Positions 26,451-36,265 are shown, counted from the stretch's first letter. The stretch is DNA of 64,000 bases from an uncultured Bacillota bacterium (GCA_900544595.1 UQVQ01000002.1:62001-126000); one strand, 5' to 3'. Program-made: numbers and translations. The notes: generated from the letters alone by a model not told the origin.

Positions 26451-28712
26451 TCACTCAACAAGCAAAAATTCAATCTTTCTTGTTTCTAAATTTGATGCAA
26501 TAACCTTAACTTTAAGACTTTGCCCAATTGAAAATCTTCTTTTTCGCCCTTTTAAAACAAATTTCTTCTCGTCGAACATATAGTCATCGGCTGGGAGCGA
26601 CTCAATTTTGATAAGCCCTTCAACAGTGTTTTCAAGCTGAACGAAAATTCCAAAACTTGAAACACCCGAAATTTTTCCTTCAAAAACTTGTCCAATTTTG
26701 TCCTTCATAAATTTCGCTTTGAAAAGGTCATCCGCGTCGCGCTCGGCTTCATCTGCCTTTCTTTCCCTTTCGCTCGATTGGAACGCGCTGTCGATAACAA
26801 ATTCTTCAAGGTCATAATTTCCCTTAAACGCCTTTCGAATTGCGCTTTTGTTCATATGCGCAGTTTCCAAAACATTGTTTGGGCATGATTTAAGAGCCTC
26901 TTTAATTATTCTGTGGATTGTAAGGTCTGGATAGCGACGAATTGGAGAAGTGAAATGGCAATAATATTGAAGCGCAAGCCCAAAATGCCCCAAACATTCC
27001 TCGCTGTATATCGCCTTTTCAAGCGCACGCAAAACAAGCGAACTTCCAACATCGCTAAACTCTGTTTTTGAAAGTTGCTTTAAAATTTTTTGAATATAGA
27101 GTGCATCAACCTTTTTGCTTTGTTTAATGTCAAGGCCAAAACTATTTAAAACATCAACAACTTCCATAACACGAATTTTTGATGGCTCGCCATGAATTCG
27201 ATAAACAAAAGGTAAATCTAATTCGCAAAAAGTTTGCGCAACAACACGGTTTGCGAGAACCATAAAATTTTCAATTAGCTTATGGGAATTATCTCGTTCT
27301 CTTCGTCGAACATCAAGAACCTCGTTTCCGTCCATTTCGAAATATGTTTCTGGCAAATCAAGGTCGAGCGCGCCGGCTTTTTCGCGCGATTGCCCAATTT
27401 TAACGCTTAAATTGTTCATCTCAACAAGCATTTGTTCAATTTGCGGAGTTATTGGACTTATGATAAGTTTTTTAACATCGCTTGGCGAAAGGATTTTCTC
27501 GCTGTCAAAAAAGCCCCCGTCTTCGCAATTGCTGTTGTTTTGCAAAACTTCTTGAACTTGGTCGTATGTTAGTCTTGCGCTGCTTTTAATAACACTTTCA
27601 AAAATTTTAGATTCTTTAACTTCTCCAAACTTATCCACGGTCATCATAACCGAAAGCGCAAGTTTTTCTTCGTTTGGGTTAAGAGAACAAAGATTGTTTG
27701 AAAGTTGTTGTGGAAGCATTGGATAAACTCTCCCCGGGAAATACACACTTGTTCCGCGAACATAAGCTTCTTTATCGATTTCGCTGTTATATGGAACATA
27801 GTTCCCAACATCGGCAATGTGAACTCCAAGAACAAGATTTTCCCCATCCTTTTCAAGGCTTATCGCGTCATCAAGGTCTTTTGCATCTGCCCCGTCAATT
27901 GTTACGATAAGTTTTTCGGTTAAGTCGACACGTTGTTTTTTCGCTTCCTCAAAATCTGTTTTAAGAGATGCAGCCTCTTTCAAAACCTTTTCTGGGAACA
28001 CGCTTGGAATTTGGTGCTCGCAAAGGATTGCATCAATTCCGTTTTCAACGTCTGTTCCTTTCATAATTTCAACAACTTTTCCAACAGGAAGCGAAACTTT
28101 TGAGCCTTCTGGCTGGAAGGTTATTTCCGCCTTAACAAAATCGCCGTCTTTTGCGTTTCCAATTTCTCTTGCTGGAATTAAAATTGGTTTTGAAATTTTT
28201 GGGTTGTTGCAAAGAACATAATAGTTCTCGCTGTCGAGCCTTGCGCCTTTAACAATTGCGTTGTTCCCTTTAACAAACTTTCCAACAACAACTTTGTTTG
28301 CGCGTTTTAAAATTTTAACAACCGCCCCGCTGTCTTTTCCTTCCAAGCGGAAAAGAACTTCGTCGCCGTCAAGCGCGCCAAAAAGCATACTTGCAGGAAC
28401 AAAAACATCTTCCCTTGCTCCTTTCTTAAACTCAAAGCCTTGGCGACCGCTAAGTTTTGGAGCAATGAATGCAAAACCTTTTGGGTTTCCAGAAACTGTT
28501 CCCTTAAAAAGTCCAAGGGAACTTGGAACAACAAGTTCGCGTCTTGAATTTTCAACAAGTTCGCCGTTTGAAAGCATTTTGTTTATGCACTTTGCAACAT
28601 TCTCTTTTGTTTCATCAAGAGAAGAGGCAAGTTCGGAAAGAAGTTGACCAAGATTTTTATATTTATGTTTTTCGTTTTTGATTTCTAAAAAAATTTGCTC
28701 ATGAAGTTTCAT
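26451..28712 (-). CDS. rnr: Ribonuclease R (RNB family 3'-5' exoribonuclease)
   Basis: Processive exoribonuclease that degrades structured and tmRNA-released mRNA. Domains in order are an N-terminal helix-turn-helix-like part, cold-shock domains, the RNB core with TIDGADAKDLDDAISL (catalytic Asp cluster), and a C-terminal S1 domain (GQVFEGKISGVSSFGIFVQL). Product is 753 residues from the ATG at 28712; the ORF also opens at a TTG two codons earlier, which lies in the promoter spacer. Its position before smpB-ssrA fits its known cooperation with them. Confidence 0.96.
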   Translation of the reverse strand: MKLHEQIFLEIKNEKHKYKNLGQLLSELASSLDETKENVAKCINKMLSNGELVENSRRELVVPSSLGLFKGTVSGNPKGFAFIAPKLSGRQGFEFKKGAREDVFVPASMLFGALDGDEVLFRLEGKDSGAVVKILKRANKVVVGKFVKGNNAIVKGARLDSENYYVLCNNPKISKPILIPAREIGNAKDGDFVKAEITFQPEGSKVSLPVGKVVEIMKGTDVENGIDAILCEHQIPSVFPEKVLKEAASLKTDFEEAKKQRVDLTEKLIVTIDGADAKDLDDAISLEKDGENLVLGVHIADVGNYVPYNSEIDKEAYVRGTSVYFPGRVYPMLPQQLSNNLCSLNPNEEKLALSVMMTVDKFGEVKESKIFESVIKSSARLTYDQVQEVLQNNSNCEDGGFFDSEKILSPSDVKKLIISPITPQIEQMLVEMNNLSVKIGQSREKAGALDLDLPETYFEMDGNEVLDVRRRERDNSHKLIENFMVLANRVVAQTFCELDLPFVYRIHGEPSKIRVMEVVDVLNSFGLDIKQSKKVDALYIQKILKQLSKTEFSDVGSSLVLRALEKAIYSEECLGHFGLALQYYCHFTSPIRRYPDLTIHRIIKEALKSCPNNVLETAHMNKSAIRKAFKGNYDLEEFVIDSAFQSSERERKADEAERDADDLFKAKFMKDKIGQVFEGKISGVSSFGIFVQLENTVEGLIKIESLPADDYMFDEKKFVLKGRKRRFSIGQSLKVKVIASNLETRKIEFLLVE

Positions 28713-28718
28713 AAGCAA

Positions 28719-28727
28719 ATTTTATCA
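28719..28727 (-). promoter_or_regulatory. Extended -10 of rnr, predicted leaderless
   Basis: Reverse strand TG-A-TAAAAT, then six bases (TTGCTT) and the rnr ATG. No ribosome binding site is present. Confidence 0.6.
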
Positions 28728-28751
28728 CATTCAAAATATTAAATCAAAATT

Positions 28752-29048
28752 TTAAAGGGCGTTTTCAATTAAAATTGTAACAAAGAACAAAACAATTAAG
28801 ATTGCAATTATTGAAGCCATTGCAATTGTTATCTTTTTCAAAATTCCTTCCTTTGTTTGACCTTTATTTTGCGAATAATAACTTTCTTGAACCCCAGTTA
28901 TTGCGTTTTCGCCGCCTTCTTTTGTGTCTTGCATTAAAGTTGCAACAATTAAAGTTATTGCTGCCGCTGCAATTAAAAACATAAAAACATATCTAATTAT
29001 TGGGAAAGATTTTGAAACCCATTCTGGTGCTAACGCTAAAAATTTCAT
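28752..29048 (-). CDS. secG: Preprotein translocase subunit SecG
   Basis: The 98 residues have two membrane segments (about 20-42 and 70-95) joined by a Gly/Gln-rich loop ending SYYSQNKGQTKEG. Size and layout fit SecG, as does the position upstream of rnr-smpB-ssrA. AAGGAGAATAT precedes the ATG. Sequence conservation in SecG is low, so part of the confidence comes from context. Confidence 0.85.
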   Translation of the reverse strand: MKFLALAPEWVSKSFPIIRYVFMFLIAAAAITLIVATLMQDTKEGGENAITGVQESYYSQNKGQTKEGILKKITIAMASIIAILIVLFFVTILIENAL

Positions 29049-29107
29049 ATATTCTCCTTAAAAACTTACTAAGTTTATCACATAAAAATTAAAATGCAAA
29101 CAAATTT

Positions 29108-29359
29108 TTAAACAAATGCTGCGCAGGAAACAAAAGCAACAAGCGCGCCAAACAAAATGCAAAGAATTAGTGGGGCAACACGAATTTTGTTCTTATCTGC
29201 GCTATACATTGGCTTTAAAAATCTAACCAAGCAAAGCAAACATAAAAGCGAAAGGATTGCAATTATAAGCGCCAAAACAGTTGTGTTAAGCCCTTTAAAG
29301 AACTTTGAAATTGAATCCCACCAATCTGTTAAGAAGTTTTCACCGCATAAAAATCTCAT
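29108..29359 (-). CDS. Small membrane protein of unknown function, 83 residues
   Basis: A Trp/Cys-containing N terminus (MRFLCGENFLTDWWDSI) is followed by two membrane segments (about 26-47 and 63-82) around a basic loop. AGGAGCAGG precedes the ATG. It is not recognised; the position next to secG may be coincidental. Confidence 0.7.
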   Translation of the reverse strand: MRFLCGENFLTDWWDSISKFFKGLNTTVLALIIAILSLLCLLCLVRFLKPMYSADKNKIRVAPLILCILFGALVAFVSCAAFV

Positions 29360-29431
29360 TTTCCTGCTCCTTTCTTGCCTTAATTATATATGATGTTTAG
29401 TAAAAAAGCAACATTTTCTTAAAAATAACTA

Positions 29432-29460
29432 TTGACAAAATAAATTTCATGAAATATAAT
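29432..29460 (+). promoter_or_regulatory. Promoter of the 115-residue gene
   Basis: TTGACA (29432-29437), 17-bp spacer, TATAAT (29455-29460), a consensus sigma-A promoter. Confidence 0.9.
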
Positions 29461-29482
29461 TTAGAAAAATAAGAGGTGAATT

Positions 29483-29830
29483 ATGGCAATTAGAAATTAC
29501 ACAACAGGAAAAACTAAAATAAATTTTTCAATTAACACTTGTCCTCCAAAAATGACAAACGACGAATATAATGCTCGATGCGACAAGTTTGATAAGTTCG
29601 TTTTAGACATTAAAACAAAATATCAAGATGATTTAACAATTAAACAAATCAAAGAGCTTGGCTTAATTTTAAAAAACATTGTTGCTCCATTCCAATTTGG
29701 CTATTTAAACTTTTCGCCAGATGAAGTTCTTAAAATCGACACTGAAAACGCAAAATCAATGCTTTCAACTCTTAAAGCATTCCGCGACACATATCAAGAA
29801 CAAAAAGACAGTTTGGAACAAGATTTTTAA
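29483..29830 (+). CDS. Hypothetical protein, 115 residues
   Basis: Soluble, Lys-rich protein beginning MAIRNYTTGKTKINF, helical in the second half (DEVLKIDTENAKSMLSTLKAF). Not recognised. AGAGGTG precedes the ATG, and there is a consensus promoter and a strong terminator, so it is a real single-gene unit and probably well expressed. Confidence 0.8.
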   Translation: MAIRNYTTGKTKINFSINTCPPKMTNDEYNARCDKFDKFVLDIKTKYQDDLTIKQIKELGLILKNIVAPFQFGYLNFSPDEVLKIDTENAKSMLSTLKAFRDTYQEQKDSLEQDF

Positions 29831-29837
29831 GAAAAAC

Positions 29838-29866
29838 AAAAACTCCCAAAAATTTGGGAGTTTTTT
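29838..29866. terminator. Bidirectional terminator
   Basis: Arms AAAACTCCCAAA and TTTGGGAGTTTT, followed by T residues. Shared by the 115-residue gene and the convergent Lys-rich gene. Confidence 0.9.
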
Positions 29867-29875
29867 CATAGTAAT

Positions 29876-31096
29876 CTATAAAGTCATTTCGTTCGACTTT
29901 TCCGATGTTTTCAATGCGGTTGGCTGAATTACGTTAAAAAAAGCATTTTTTGCAATTGCCTCATTTTTCTTTTCCATTTCGCCAAGCATCTTATCAATGA
30001 ACTTCATTGACAGTTCAACACGATTAACATCTGGTTTCTTTTGCTCCTCTTTTGGAGCTTCTTTTTTTGTTTCTTGTGGAGGTGTGTATGGAGCATAATA
30101 TTGCGTTCCTGCCGCTTTTCCTTTTGCTTTTGGCTTTGCTTTTGCCGCCGCCTTTTTTTTTGCTTTTCCGCCTTTCTTTGCTCCGCCAGAAGAACCGCTT
30201 GCCGCCTTTGCTTTTTCTTCCGTTTTCTTTGGCGCAGGGGCTTTTTCTTGCTCGGCAAGCAATTCTTTATGCATTGTTTTATAGTTTTCAACAAACTCCG
30301 ATTTTGCCTTTTCAAGAAGCATTGCAACTGTTGGGTCTCGCTGCTCTAAAATTGCTCCGGCAATGATTTTGTCGAGCATATTTTTCATCTTAACAAAATA
30401 TAATGGCTTTCCAAATCCGTCATTAAATTCCAAAAGTTTTTCGCCATATTTTCTTAAAACATATTCCGAAAACTTGCTTGGATAACGGCGCAAAATTGAA
30501 AGAACTTGGTCGATATATGTGTTGCAAATGTAGTCGAGAGATTCAACTCTCTTTTTCCTAAGCACAAGCATTTCTTTATATCTTCTTAAAATGTTTGAAA
30601 GCTCTTCTTCGTTGATGTCGTCGCCGTCAATTCCCTCTTGCGTTTTAACATTAAAAACTTTAAACGCTTTTTCAAGGAAATATATGTCCGCATCGTCTTT
30701 ATATCTTGCAACAATTGTTTTAAGAACTTCTTTCGTGTCGTCAATCTTATTGTTAACCTCAACAAAGCATAATGTTGCAATTTTCTTATCTTGTTCAAAG
30801 TTTTCAATTGTAAGCGTAAATTTAAGTTCAATTTCAAGAAGTTTAGCCTTTAAAAGATAGACATTTTCCTTCTTTTCAGCAATTGTTTTCTTAATCTTAA
30901 CAAGTTCAATAAGATAATCTCTGTCGATTGAATATTTGCCTTCCTTAGTGAATTTCCCAAGGAGCAAATTTCTTAAGACTTCGTCGTTTTGGTCGCACAT
31001 ATAGAAACTAATGTCAACAGGGTTGGTTAAATATAGCCCCGTTTCGCGGCAAACATACTCTTCCCTTTTCCCTTCAACTTTAACTTCCTGTTCCAT
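29876..31096 (-). CDS. Hypothetical protein with Lys/Ala-rich tail
   Basis: About 406 residues. The N-terminal 260 residues are helical and charged and not recognised. Then a Lys/Ala/Gly-rich basic tract (about 285-330, with repeats such as KAKPKAKGKA) resembles nucleic-acid-binding histone-H1-like tails, followed by a Pro/Tyr-rich linker and a short helical end. The ATG at 31096 follows an extended -10; an in-frame ATG at 31108 lies inside that -10 and is unlikely to be used. Confidence 0.75.
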   Translation of the reverse strand: MEQEVKVEGKREEYVCRETGLYLTNPVDISFYMCDQNDEVLRNLLLGKFTKEGKYSIDRDYLIELVKIKKTIAEKKENVYLLKAKLLEIELKFTLTIENFEQDKKIATLCFVEVNNKIDDTKEVLKTIVARYKDDADIYFLEKAFKVFNVKTQEGIDGDDINEEELSNILRRYKEMLVLRKKRVESLDYICNTYIDQVLSILRRYPSKFSEYVLRKYGEKLLEFNDGFGKPLYFVKMKNMLDKIIAGAILEQRDPTVAMLLEKAKSEFVENYKTMHKELLAEQEKAPAPKKTEEKAKAASGSSGGAKKGGKAKKKAAAKAKPKAKGKAAGTQYYAPYTPPQETKKEAPKEEQKKPDVNRVELSMKFIDKMLGEMEKKNEAIAKNAFFNVIQPTALKTSEKSNEMTL

Positions 31097-31103
31097 ATTT
31101 TCT

Positions 31104-31112
31104 ATCATACCA
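31104..31112 (-). promoter_or_regulatory. Extended -10 of the Lys-rich gene, predicted leaderless
   Basis: Reverse strand TG-G-TATGAT, seven bases before the ATG at 31096. No ribosome binding site is present. Confidence 0.5.
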
Positions 31113-31220
31113 TTAAAAATTTAAAAAATCAAGCAAGAGCCACATCTTCGAAACTTAATTTTGCAAAATTTGTTGCTATACAAATCTTTCACCCAATTTT
31201 TAAAAACAACCCATTTCGTT

Positions 31221-31248
31221 TTGTCTTTTATTTAAAATAGGTTAAAAT
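31221..31248 (+). promoter_or_regulatory. Promoter of the DUF285 surface protein gene
   Basis: TTGTCT (31221-31226), 16-bp spacer, TAAAAT (31243-31248), leaving a leader of about 40 nt with AGGAGG before the ATG. Confidence 0.65.
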
Positions 31249-31294
31249 ACACATAATTAGTTAATCAGTCATAGATCATAGGAGGAAACTAAGC

Positions 31295-33298
31295 ATGAAA
31301 GAGGATAGAAAAAATAATGCCGAAAGAGATGCCGTTCAAACTATTCTAAGCGGGAAGTATAAACGAAGCTTAACTTTTAAGCTTGTTTGCTTTTCTGCCT
31401 TTTTTGTTATAACTGCCCTTACTTGCATTGTTGGCGTTTGGGCGGCGCAAAGAGTTTCAATAACAACCTCCGGTTCAATTTCATATGTTGCAACAGATGT
31501 TAACGCAACAATAACGGGAACAATCTCTGGTTCGCAAACCAACCCAAGTCTTTCAACCTTAACCTACACTGCAACAAGCGAGCCAACAAGCGCAGAGCTT
31601 GCAACCTGGCAAGATTTAGACCTTAAATTTAAAGCAAATGCAGAAGATGTTGTTATTTCAATCACAATTAAAAACAACTCAACTGAAAGAAAACTTAACT
31701 ACACAATTGCAGACACAGTTGCAACCTCTTCAAACCTTTCAAAAACAATTTCGGGCGGAAACAGCGGTGAAATAGGCGTTGGAGGAAACAAAGTTATTAC
31801 CATAACTTTCAAAGTTATAGACAAAAACAAGTCTGTTGAGAACACAAGTTTTAACTATGTTGTTCGTCTTAACGACCCAAGTTACACCCCACCAGCCGGC
31901 GGATTCCTTATGACGGGCGAAAAATGGCAACAAAAGATTAAAGACACAATTTCCGGCTACACCAATTCCGCCGTAACATCAATTTCGTTCACAAAAACTA
32001 GACCAACAACAGGAACCCCTGTTTCAGTTGGCGCATGTGACGAAGGCGGAACAACTCCATATTCCGCAGCAGCCGCACTTCCAACAACAAAAGACGTAAC
32101 AGCATATGTAACAGAAACTGACGGCTCATATTCAATCGTCTTCTACTGCCCTGAAACAATCTATGCCCCAACCGATTCAAGTTATTTGTTCTCGAATAGG
32201 GAATTTGCATGGTATTATGCCGCTCTATTTGCTGGTGTTAATATTGATGAAACTATTACTTCCGACGAGGTCAATTCAGAAGAGTTTCAAAGCCAACTTT
32301 CTACGGATAATATATTTCAAACCTTGAGTTCTTTAGACCTTAGTAATTTTAATTCGAGTTTATCAGAAAAAACGAAAGGCATGTTTGCCTTATGTATGAC
32401 ATTAGAAATGTCACAAACTATAACCGATAAAATTAGCATTAATAGTGCAAAAGATATATCTGGAATGTTTATAGGCGTTTCCAAACTTGCAATTGACTTT
32501 GATAAATTTGACACAAGCAACGTCATCGTTCTTGTTGCCCCATTTTATGCGCAAGACAACTCGACTGTTAAAGCAAATAAAATTAAACTATCTCGAAATG
32601 CAACAAATATTTCAGGATTGTTTGCAGGTTGCAACTTAGAAAACCTTGATCTTTCAAAATTTGACACTTCAAATGTTACAGATATGTCTGGTTTATTTGC
32701 TCAATGCGATATAACAAGTTTAGATCTTTCAAAACTCAACACTTCAAATGTTACAAATATGTCACATATGTTTGAAGGCTGTAAAATTTCAGATAATTCA
32801 AAAACATACACCATAACATTGGACACAAGCAAAGTAACTAATATGCATTTAATGTTTGGGAGTTCAAATTTTACAAAACTAATTTTAAATTTCGACACTT
32901 CCAATGTTGAAAATATGAGTTATATGTTTAATGGCTGCACATCGTTAAGCAGCGTAGATTTATCTTCATTTAGAACTACAAAATTGCAAAATGTAGAAAG
33001 AATGTTTGCTTGGGGACCAGATTATGGTTCAACTGCTGCTGCAGCCATAACAGAGATTGATTTATCTAATTTTGATTTATCTAATGCTAGCAATTTAGAC
33101 AATATGTTCGATCAATGCTTAAATCTAACAAAAATTAAGGCACCATCAAAACTTTCAAAAAATATAAATCTTAGTTCTATTGGAGTTGGAGGGAGCAATT
33201 CTACTTGGAAAATTGAAGGTGACACGAGCGGGAAGACATACACAGAAATTACGGCAACAAACGGAACGCTTGGAAAAACTTTGATTAAAGTTAGTTAG
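31295..33298 (+). CDS. Exported BspA/DUF285-type repeat protein with TasA-like N terminus
   Basis: The 667 residues start with a basic region and a hydrophobic signal or anchor segment (about 28-52, ending GVWAAQ). Next is a beta-rich segment resembling TasA/camelysin-type fibre proteins (about 55-195). The second half carries repeats of the DUF285 type: FDTSNVTDMSGLFAQC, LNTSNVTNMSHMFEGC and similar units, about six in all. No LPXTG sorting motif is visible at the C terminus. AGGAGG precedes the ATG. Codon use shifts near 32170 to a more A/T-rich style that coincides with the repeat part, hinting that it has a separate origin. The likely role is a surface or secreted adhesin-like protein. 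Confidence 0.82.
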   Translation: MKEDRKNNAERDAVQTILSGKYKRSLTFKLVCFSAFFVITALTCIVGVWAAQRVSITTSGSISYVATDVNATITGTISGSQTNPSLSTLTYTATSEPTSAELATWQDLDLKFKANAEDVVISITIKNNSTERKLNYTIADTVATSSNLSKTISGGNSGEIGVGGNKVITITFKVIDKNKSVENTSFNYVVRLNDPSYTPPAGGFLMTGEKWQQKIKDTISGYTNSAVTSISFTKTRPTTGTPVSVGACDEGGTTPYSAAAALPTTKDVTAYVTETDGSYSIVFYCPETIYAPTDSSYLFSNREFAWYYAALFAGVNIDETITSDEVNSEEFQSQLSTDNIFQTLSSLDLSNFNSSLSEKTKGMFALCMTLEMSQTITDKISINSAKDISGMFIGVSKLAIDFDKFDTSNVIVLVAPFYAQDNSTVKANKIKLSRNATNISGLFAGCNLENLDLSKFDTSNVTDMSGLFAQCDITSLDLSKLNTSNVTNMSHMFEGCKISDNSKTYTITLDTSKVTNMHLMFGSSNFTKLILNFDTSNVENMSYMFNGCTSLSSVDLSSFRTTKLQNVERMFAWGPDYGSTAAAAITEIDLSNFDLSNASNLDNMFDQCLNLTKIKAPSKLSKNINLSSIGVGGSNSTWKIEGDTSGKTYTEITATNGTLGKTLIKVS

Positions 33299-33314
33299 AT
33301 AAATATAATTGTTA

Positions 33315-33345
33315 AAGCCCAACCTTTTATGGCTGGGTTTTATTT
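33315..33345 (+). terminator. Terminator after the DUF285 gene
   Basis: Arms CCCAACC and GGCTGGG (one mismatch), followed by a T-rich tract. Confidence 0.75.
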
Positions 33346-33423
33346 TTTGTTGTTTATTCTTACAATCATTTTTTTAATTATTTATTCTTTAAAACATTCT
33401 TAAACAATTTTGTGTTTTTTATC

Positions 33424-33456
33424 AAAAAACCTCGCTTTTTGCGGCGAAGTTTTTTG
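33424..33456 (-). terminator. Terminator after prfA
   Basis: Reverse strand arms AACTTCGC and GCGAGGTT, followed by T residues. Confidence 0.75.
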
Positions 33457-33482
33457 TTTGATTTTAAGTTAACTTTTTCGTT

Positions 33483-34562
33483 TTAGTTGTTTGCGTTAAG
33501 GGCTTGTTCAAGTTTTTGTTTTTGGTCGGCAAGGGCAAGATTATCAATCATCTCGTCGATGTTTCCGTCAAGGAAATCGTCAAGGGCATAGATTGTGTAG
33601 TTAATTCGGTGGTCAGTTACGCGGCCTTGAGGATAGTTATAGGTTCGAATTCTTTCGCAGCGTTCTGCATTTCCAACCTGATTTTTTCTGTTTTCGCTAT
33701 ATTCTTTGTCGATTTGCGATTTATAGAACTCATAGAGTTTTGAGCGTAAAATTTGGAACGCACGTTCTTTGTTTTTAATTTGCGAACGCTCGTCTTGGCA
33801 CGCAACAACAATTCCTGTTGGCATATGAGTTATTCGAATTGCGGAATCGGTTTTGTTAATGTGCTGTCCGCCCGCCCCGCTGCTTCGATATGTATCAATT
33901 CGAATGTCCTTATCCAAAATTTCAAAATCAACTTCTTCAATTTCTGGAAGAACTGCAACTGTTGCGGTTGAAGTGTGCACGCGGCCTTGCGACTCGGTTT
34001 CTGGAACTCTTTGAACGCGGTGAACTCCGCTTTCATATTTCAAACGCGAATATGCGCCTTTTCCGCTTATGATGAACGAACATTCTTTAACTCCGCCAAT
34101 TTCGGTTTCGGAAAGGTCGGCAATTTCAACTTTCCAACGTTTTCTTTCGGCATAGCGGCAATACATTTTCATTAAAACCGCGCCAAAAAGCGCCGATTCC
34201 TCGCCTCCAACCCCTGGACGAATTTCAATGATAACATTGCTGTCGTCGTTTTCGTCTTTTGGAAGCAAAAGAATTTTAATTCTTTCTTCAACCTCTTCAA
34301 TTTTTTCCTTGCACGATTTTTCTTCTTCTTTAAAGAGTTCAATCATTTCGTGGTCGGTTTCGGTTTTAAGAGTTTCTTGCGCGTCGGCAAGTTCTTTTAA
34401 GAGTTTTTCAAGTTCGTCGTGTGCTTCCGCAATTTCTTCAATTGACGCGCGTTCTTTAACAAGTTTTTTCCATTCTTTTTGGTCGGCAATAATTTTTGGG
34501 TCGGCAATTAAATCTGTTAATTCGTCAAACCTTTTCTTAATGTTAATTGTTTTTTCAATCAT
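33483..34562 (-). CDS. prfA: Peptide chain release factor 1
   Basis: Recognises UAA and UAG and triggers peptide release. The 359 residues have a helical N-terminal domain, the PxT-type recognition motif as PET (187-189) in [13 protein letters not shown], and GGQ at 231-233 in [24 protein letters not shown] precedes the ATG. It lies 14 bp downstream of prmC, whose product methylates the GGQ glutamine. Confidence 0.96.
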   Translation of the reverse strand: MIEKTINIKKRFDELTDLIADPKIIADQKEWKKLVKERASIEEIAEAHDELEKLLKELADAQETLKTETDHEMIELFKEEEKSCKEKIEEVEERIKILLLPKDENDDSNVIIEIRPGVGGEESALFGAVLMKMYCRYAERKRWKVEIADLSETEIGGVKECSFIISGKGAYSRLKYESGVHRVQRVPETESQGRVHTSTATVAVLPEIEEVDFEILDKDIRIDTYRSSGAGGQHINKTDSAIRITHMPTGIVVACQDERSQIKNKERAFQILRSKLYEFYKSQIDKEYSENRKNQVGNAERCERIRTYNYPQGRVTDHRINYTIYALDDFLDGNIDEMIDNLALADQKQKLEQALNANN

Positions 34563-34576
34563 AGTTTTTCCTTATG

Positions 34577-36265
34577 TCATTTTTTTGTTGCAATTATAAT
34601 TCGGTCGTTTCCGCCATAATCTTTTTTTATTCTAATATTTTTAAAGTTTTTTTGCAAGAGTTTTTTAACGCTTTCGCCTTGGTCGAATCCAATTTCCAAA
34701 ACAAGAACTCCGCTTTCTTTAAGGTGCAATGGCGCTTGGGCGGCAATTTCACGATAGAAATATAATCCGTCTTCCCCGCCGTCGAGAGCAAGAATTGGGT
34801 CGAACTTTTTAACTTCGTCGTCAAGCGTTTGAATTTCCGCCGATTTAATATATGGTGGATTTGAAATTATAACATCAAATTTTTCTTTTTTAAGCCCTTT
34901 AAAAATGTCCGATTCAATAAATTTAACTTTTGCGCCATAATGTTTTGCATTTTTCTTTGCAACTTCAAGCGCAAGTTTTGAAACATCGCTTGCAAAAACA
35001 GTTGCCGAGGTTTCAAGAGCAAAGGTCACGGCAATTGCTCCGCTTCCTGTCATTAAATCTAGAACGCGTGGCTTTTCAAAAAATTTGTTTGCTTCTTTAA
35101 TTGCTTCTTCAACAACTTGCTCGGTTTCTTGTCGAGGGGAAAGAACATTCTTATCAACATAAAAATCTCTTCCATAGAACGCAGCAACATTAAAAATTTT
35201 TGAAATTGGCATTCTTTTTTCGCGTTTTGCAAGCGCATTTTTAATTTTTTTATACTCTTCTTTTGAAACAGTGTTCAAAAGTTTAATTTCGCTTCTGTTT
35301 TTCCCAAGACAATTTGCAATAAGCCAATCGGTTTCGGCGCCGTCTTCAATTCCCGCTTGCAAAAGTCTTTGTTTAACTTCGCTGTAAACAACGCTGAACG
35401 CAACGCCGTCCGCGCTGAAATCTCCAATTAGTCTTTCTTTATTTTCGTGCATCAAAATAACCTCATTCATTGCCGAAAAGGCAATTTCTCTTTCTGTTTG
35501 TGTTGGACGTTCGCTTGTTAAAAAAGCAATTGGATTTACAAAAATTTTCGAAAAAACTCCTGTTTTAAGTTCAAAAAGTTTTAAAACTTCGTAAATTATT
35601 GAAAAACACGCAATAACAAGCAAGAAGTTGATTAAAAATTTCAAAAAGAAGTTTATATCAACGATAATAAATGATAACACAAAAAGCGAAAGAAGAAAAC
35701 CACAAACAATGTAATTTAAAAAATTTGTTGAAAGGAAAAACGAATCAACCTTTTTCCCTTCAAAAAATGCTTTTGCCAAATTCCCAGCTGCGTTGTTTCG
35801 ATAGACCTGTCGCATTGAAGGAATAAACCTTAAACAAAGCATTGCCAAAACAAAAAATCCGCAGCGAACAATTCCCATTATAAGCGCAACAACATACCCA
35901 TTAACCCCCTGATTTTTCAAAATTGAAAACGTGAAAAATGGAACAAGAAAAATTGAAATAAAAAAGCAAACAAAGCCAATAACACCAATCGATGTTAAAA
36001 TAACAACACTTGCCGATGGCTTTGTTTTTCTTTCCTGATTTCCTCTTTCAAAAAAAGTTTTCGAGCCGCTAAGCGAAATTAAATAAAGATATAGTCCAAA
36101 AATTAAAATTGAAATTCCGCGAATAAACCAAATTTTTTCCGCAAAGAAATTTCTTTTTTCTTTAAATGAAACAACCTCAATCTTTCCTTTTGAATTGATT
36201 GATGCAATTGCTCTGTTTTTTTCATAAACTGCCGCCGTTCCAAGAACGGCTGGGAAAAACATCAT
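34577..36265 (-). CDS. prmC: YqhQ/DUF1385-like membrane domain fused to PrmC release-factor methyltransferase
   Basis: The ORF is one uninterrupted frame of 562 residues. About residues 1-270 have several membrane segments and end LTSERPTQTEREIAFSAMNEVI, matching the C-terminal region of YqhQ/DUF1385 proteins. About 275-562 are PrmC: VLSPRQETE, SAM motif DLMTGSGAIAV and the NPPY active site (469-472). PrmC N5-methylates the GGQ glutamine of release factors. In many Clostridia the two are separate neighbours; here they are fused. The usual YqhQ N-terminal GGQAVxEG motif is not visible, so that half may be degenerate or start further upstream. No ribosome binding site is obvious. Confidence 0.88.
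   Translation of the reverse strand: MMFFPAVLGTAAVYEKNRAIASINSKGKIEVVSFKEKRNFFAEKIWFIRGISILIFGLYLYLISLSGSKTFFERGNQERKTKPSASVVILTSIGVIGFVCFFISIFLVPFFTFSILKNQGVNGYVVALIMGIVRCGFFVLAMLCLRFIPSMRQVYRNNAAGNLAKAFFEGKKVDSFFLSTNFLNYIVCGFLLSLFVLSFIIVDINFFLKFLINFLLVIACFSIIYEVLKLFELKTGVFSKIFVNPIAFLTSERPTQTEREIAFSAMNEVILMHENKERLIGDFSADGVAFSVVYSEVKQRLLQAGIEDGAETDWLIANCLGKNRSEIKLLNTVSKEEYKKIKNALAKREKRMPISKIFNVAAFYGRDFYVDKNVLSPRQETEQVVEEAIKEANKFFEKPRVLDLMTGSGAIAVTFALETSATVFASDVSKLALEVAKKNAKHYGAKVKFIESDIFKGLKKEKFDVIISNPPYIKSAEIQTLDDEVKKFDPILALDGGEDGLYFYREIAAQAPLHLKESGVLVLEIGFDQGESVKKLLQKNFKNIRIKKDYGGNDRIIIATKK

Noticed and set aside
31739..31933. Short minus-strand frames inside the DUF285 surface gene
   Set aside because: No ribosome binding site, and they lie under a well-supported gene.
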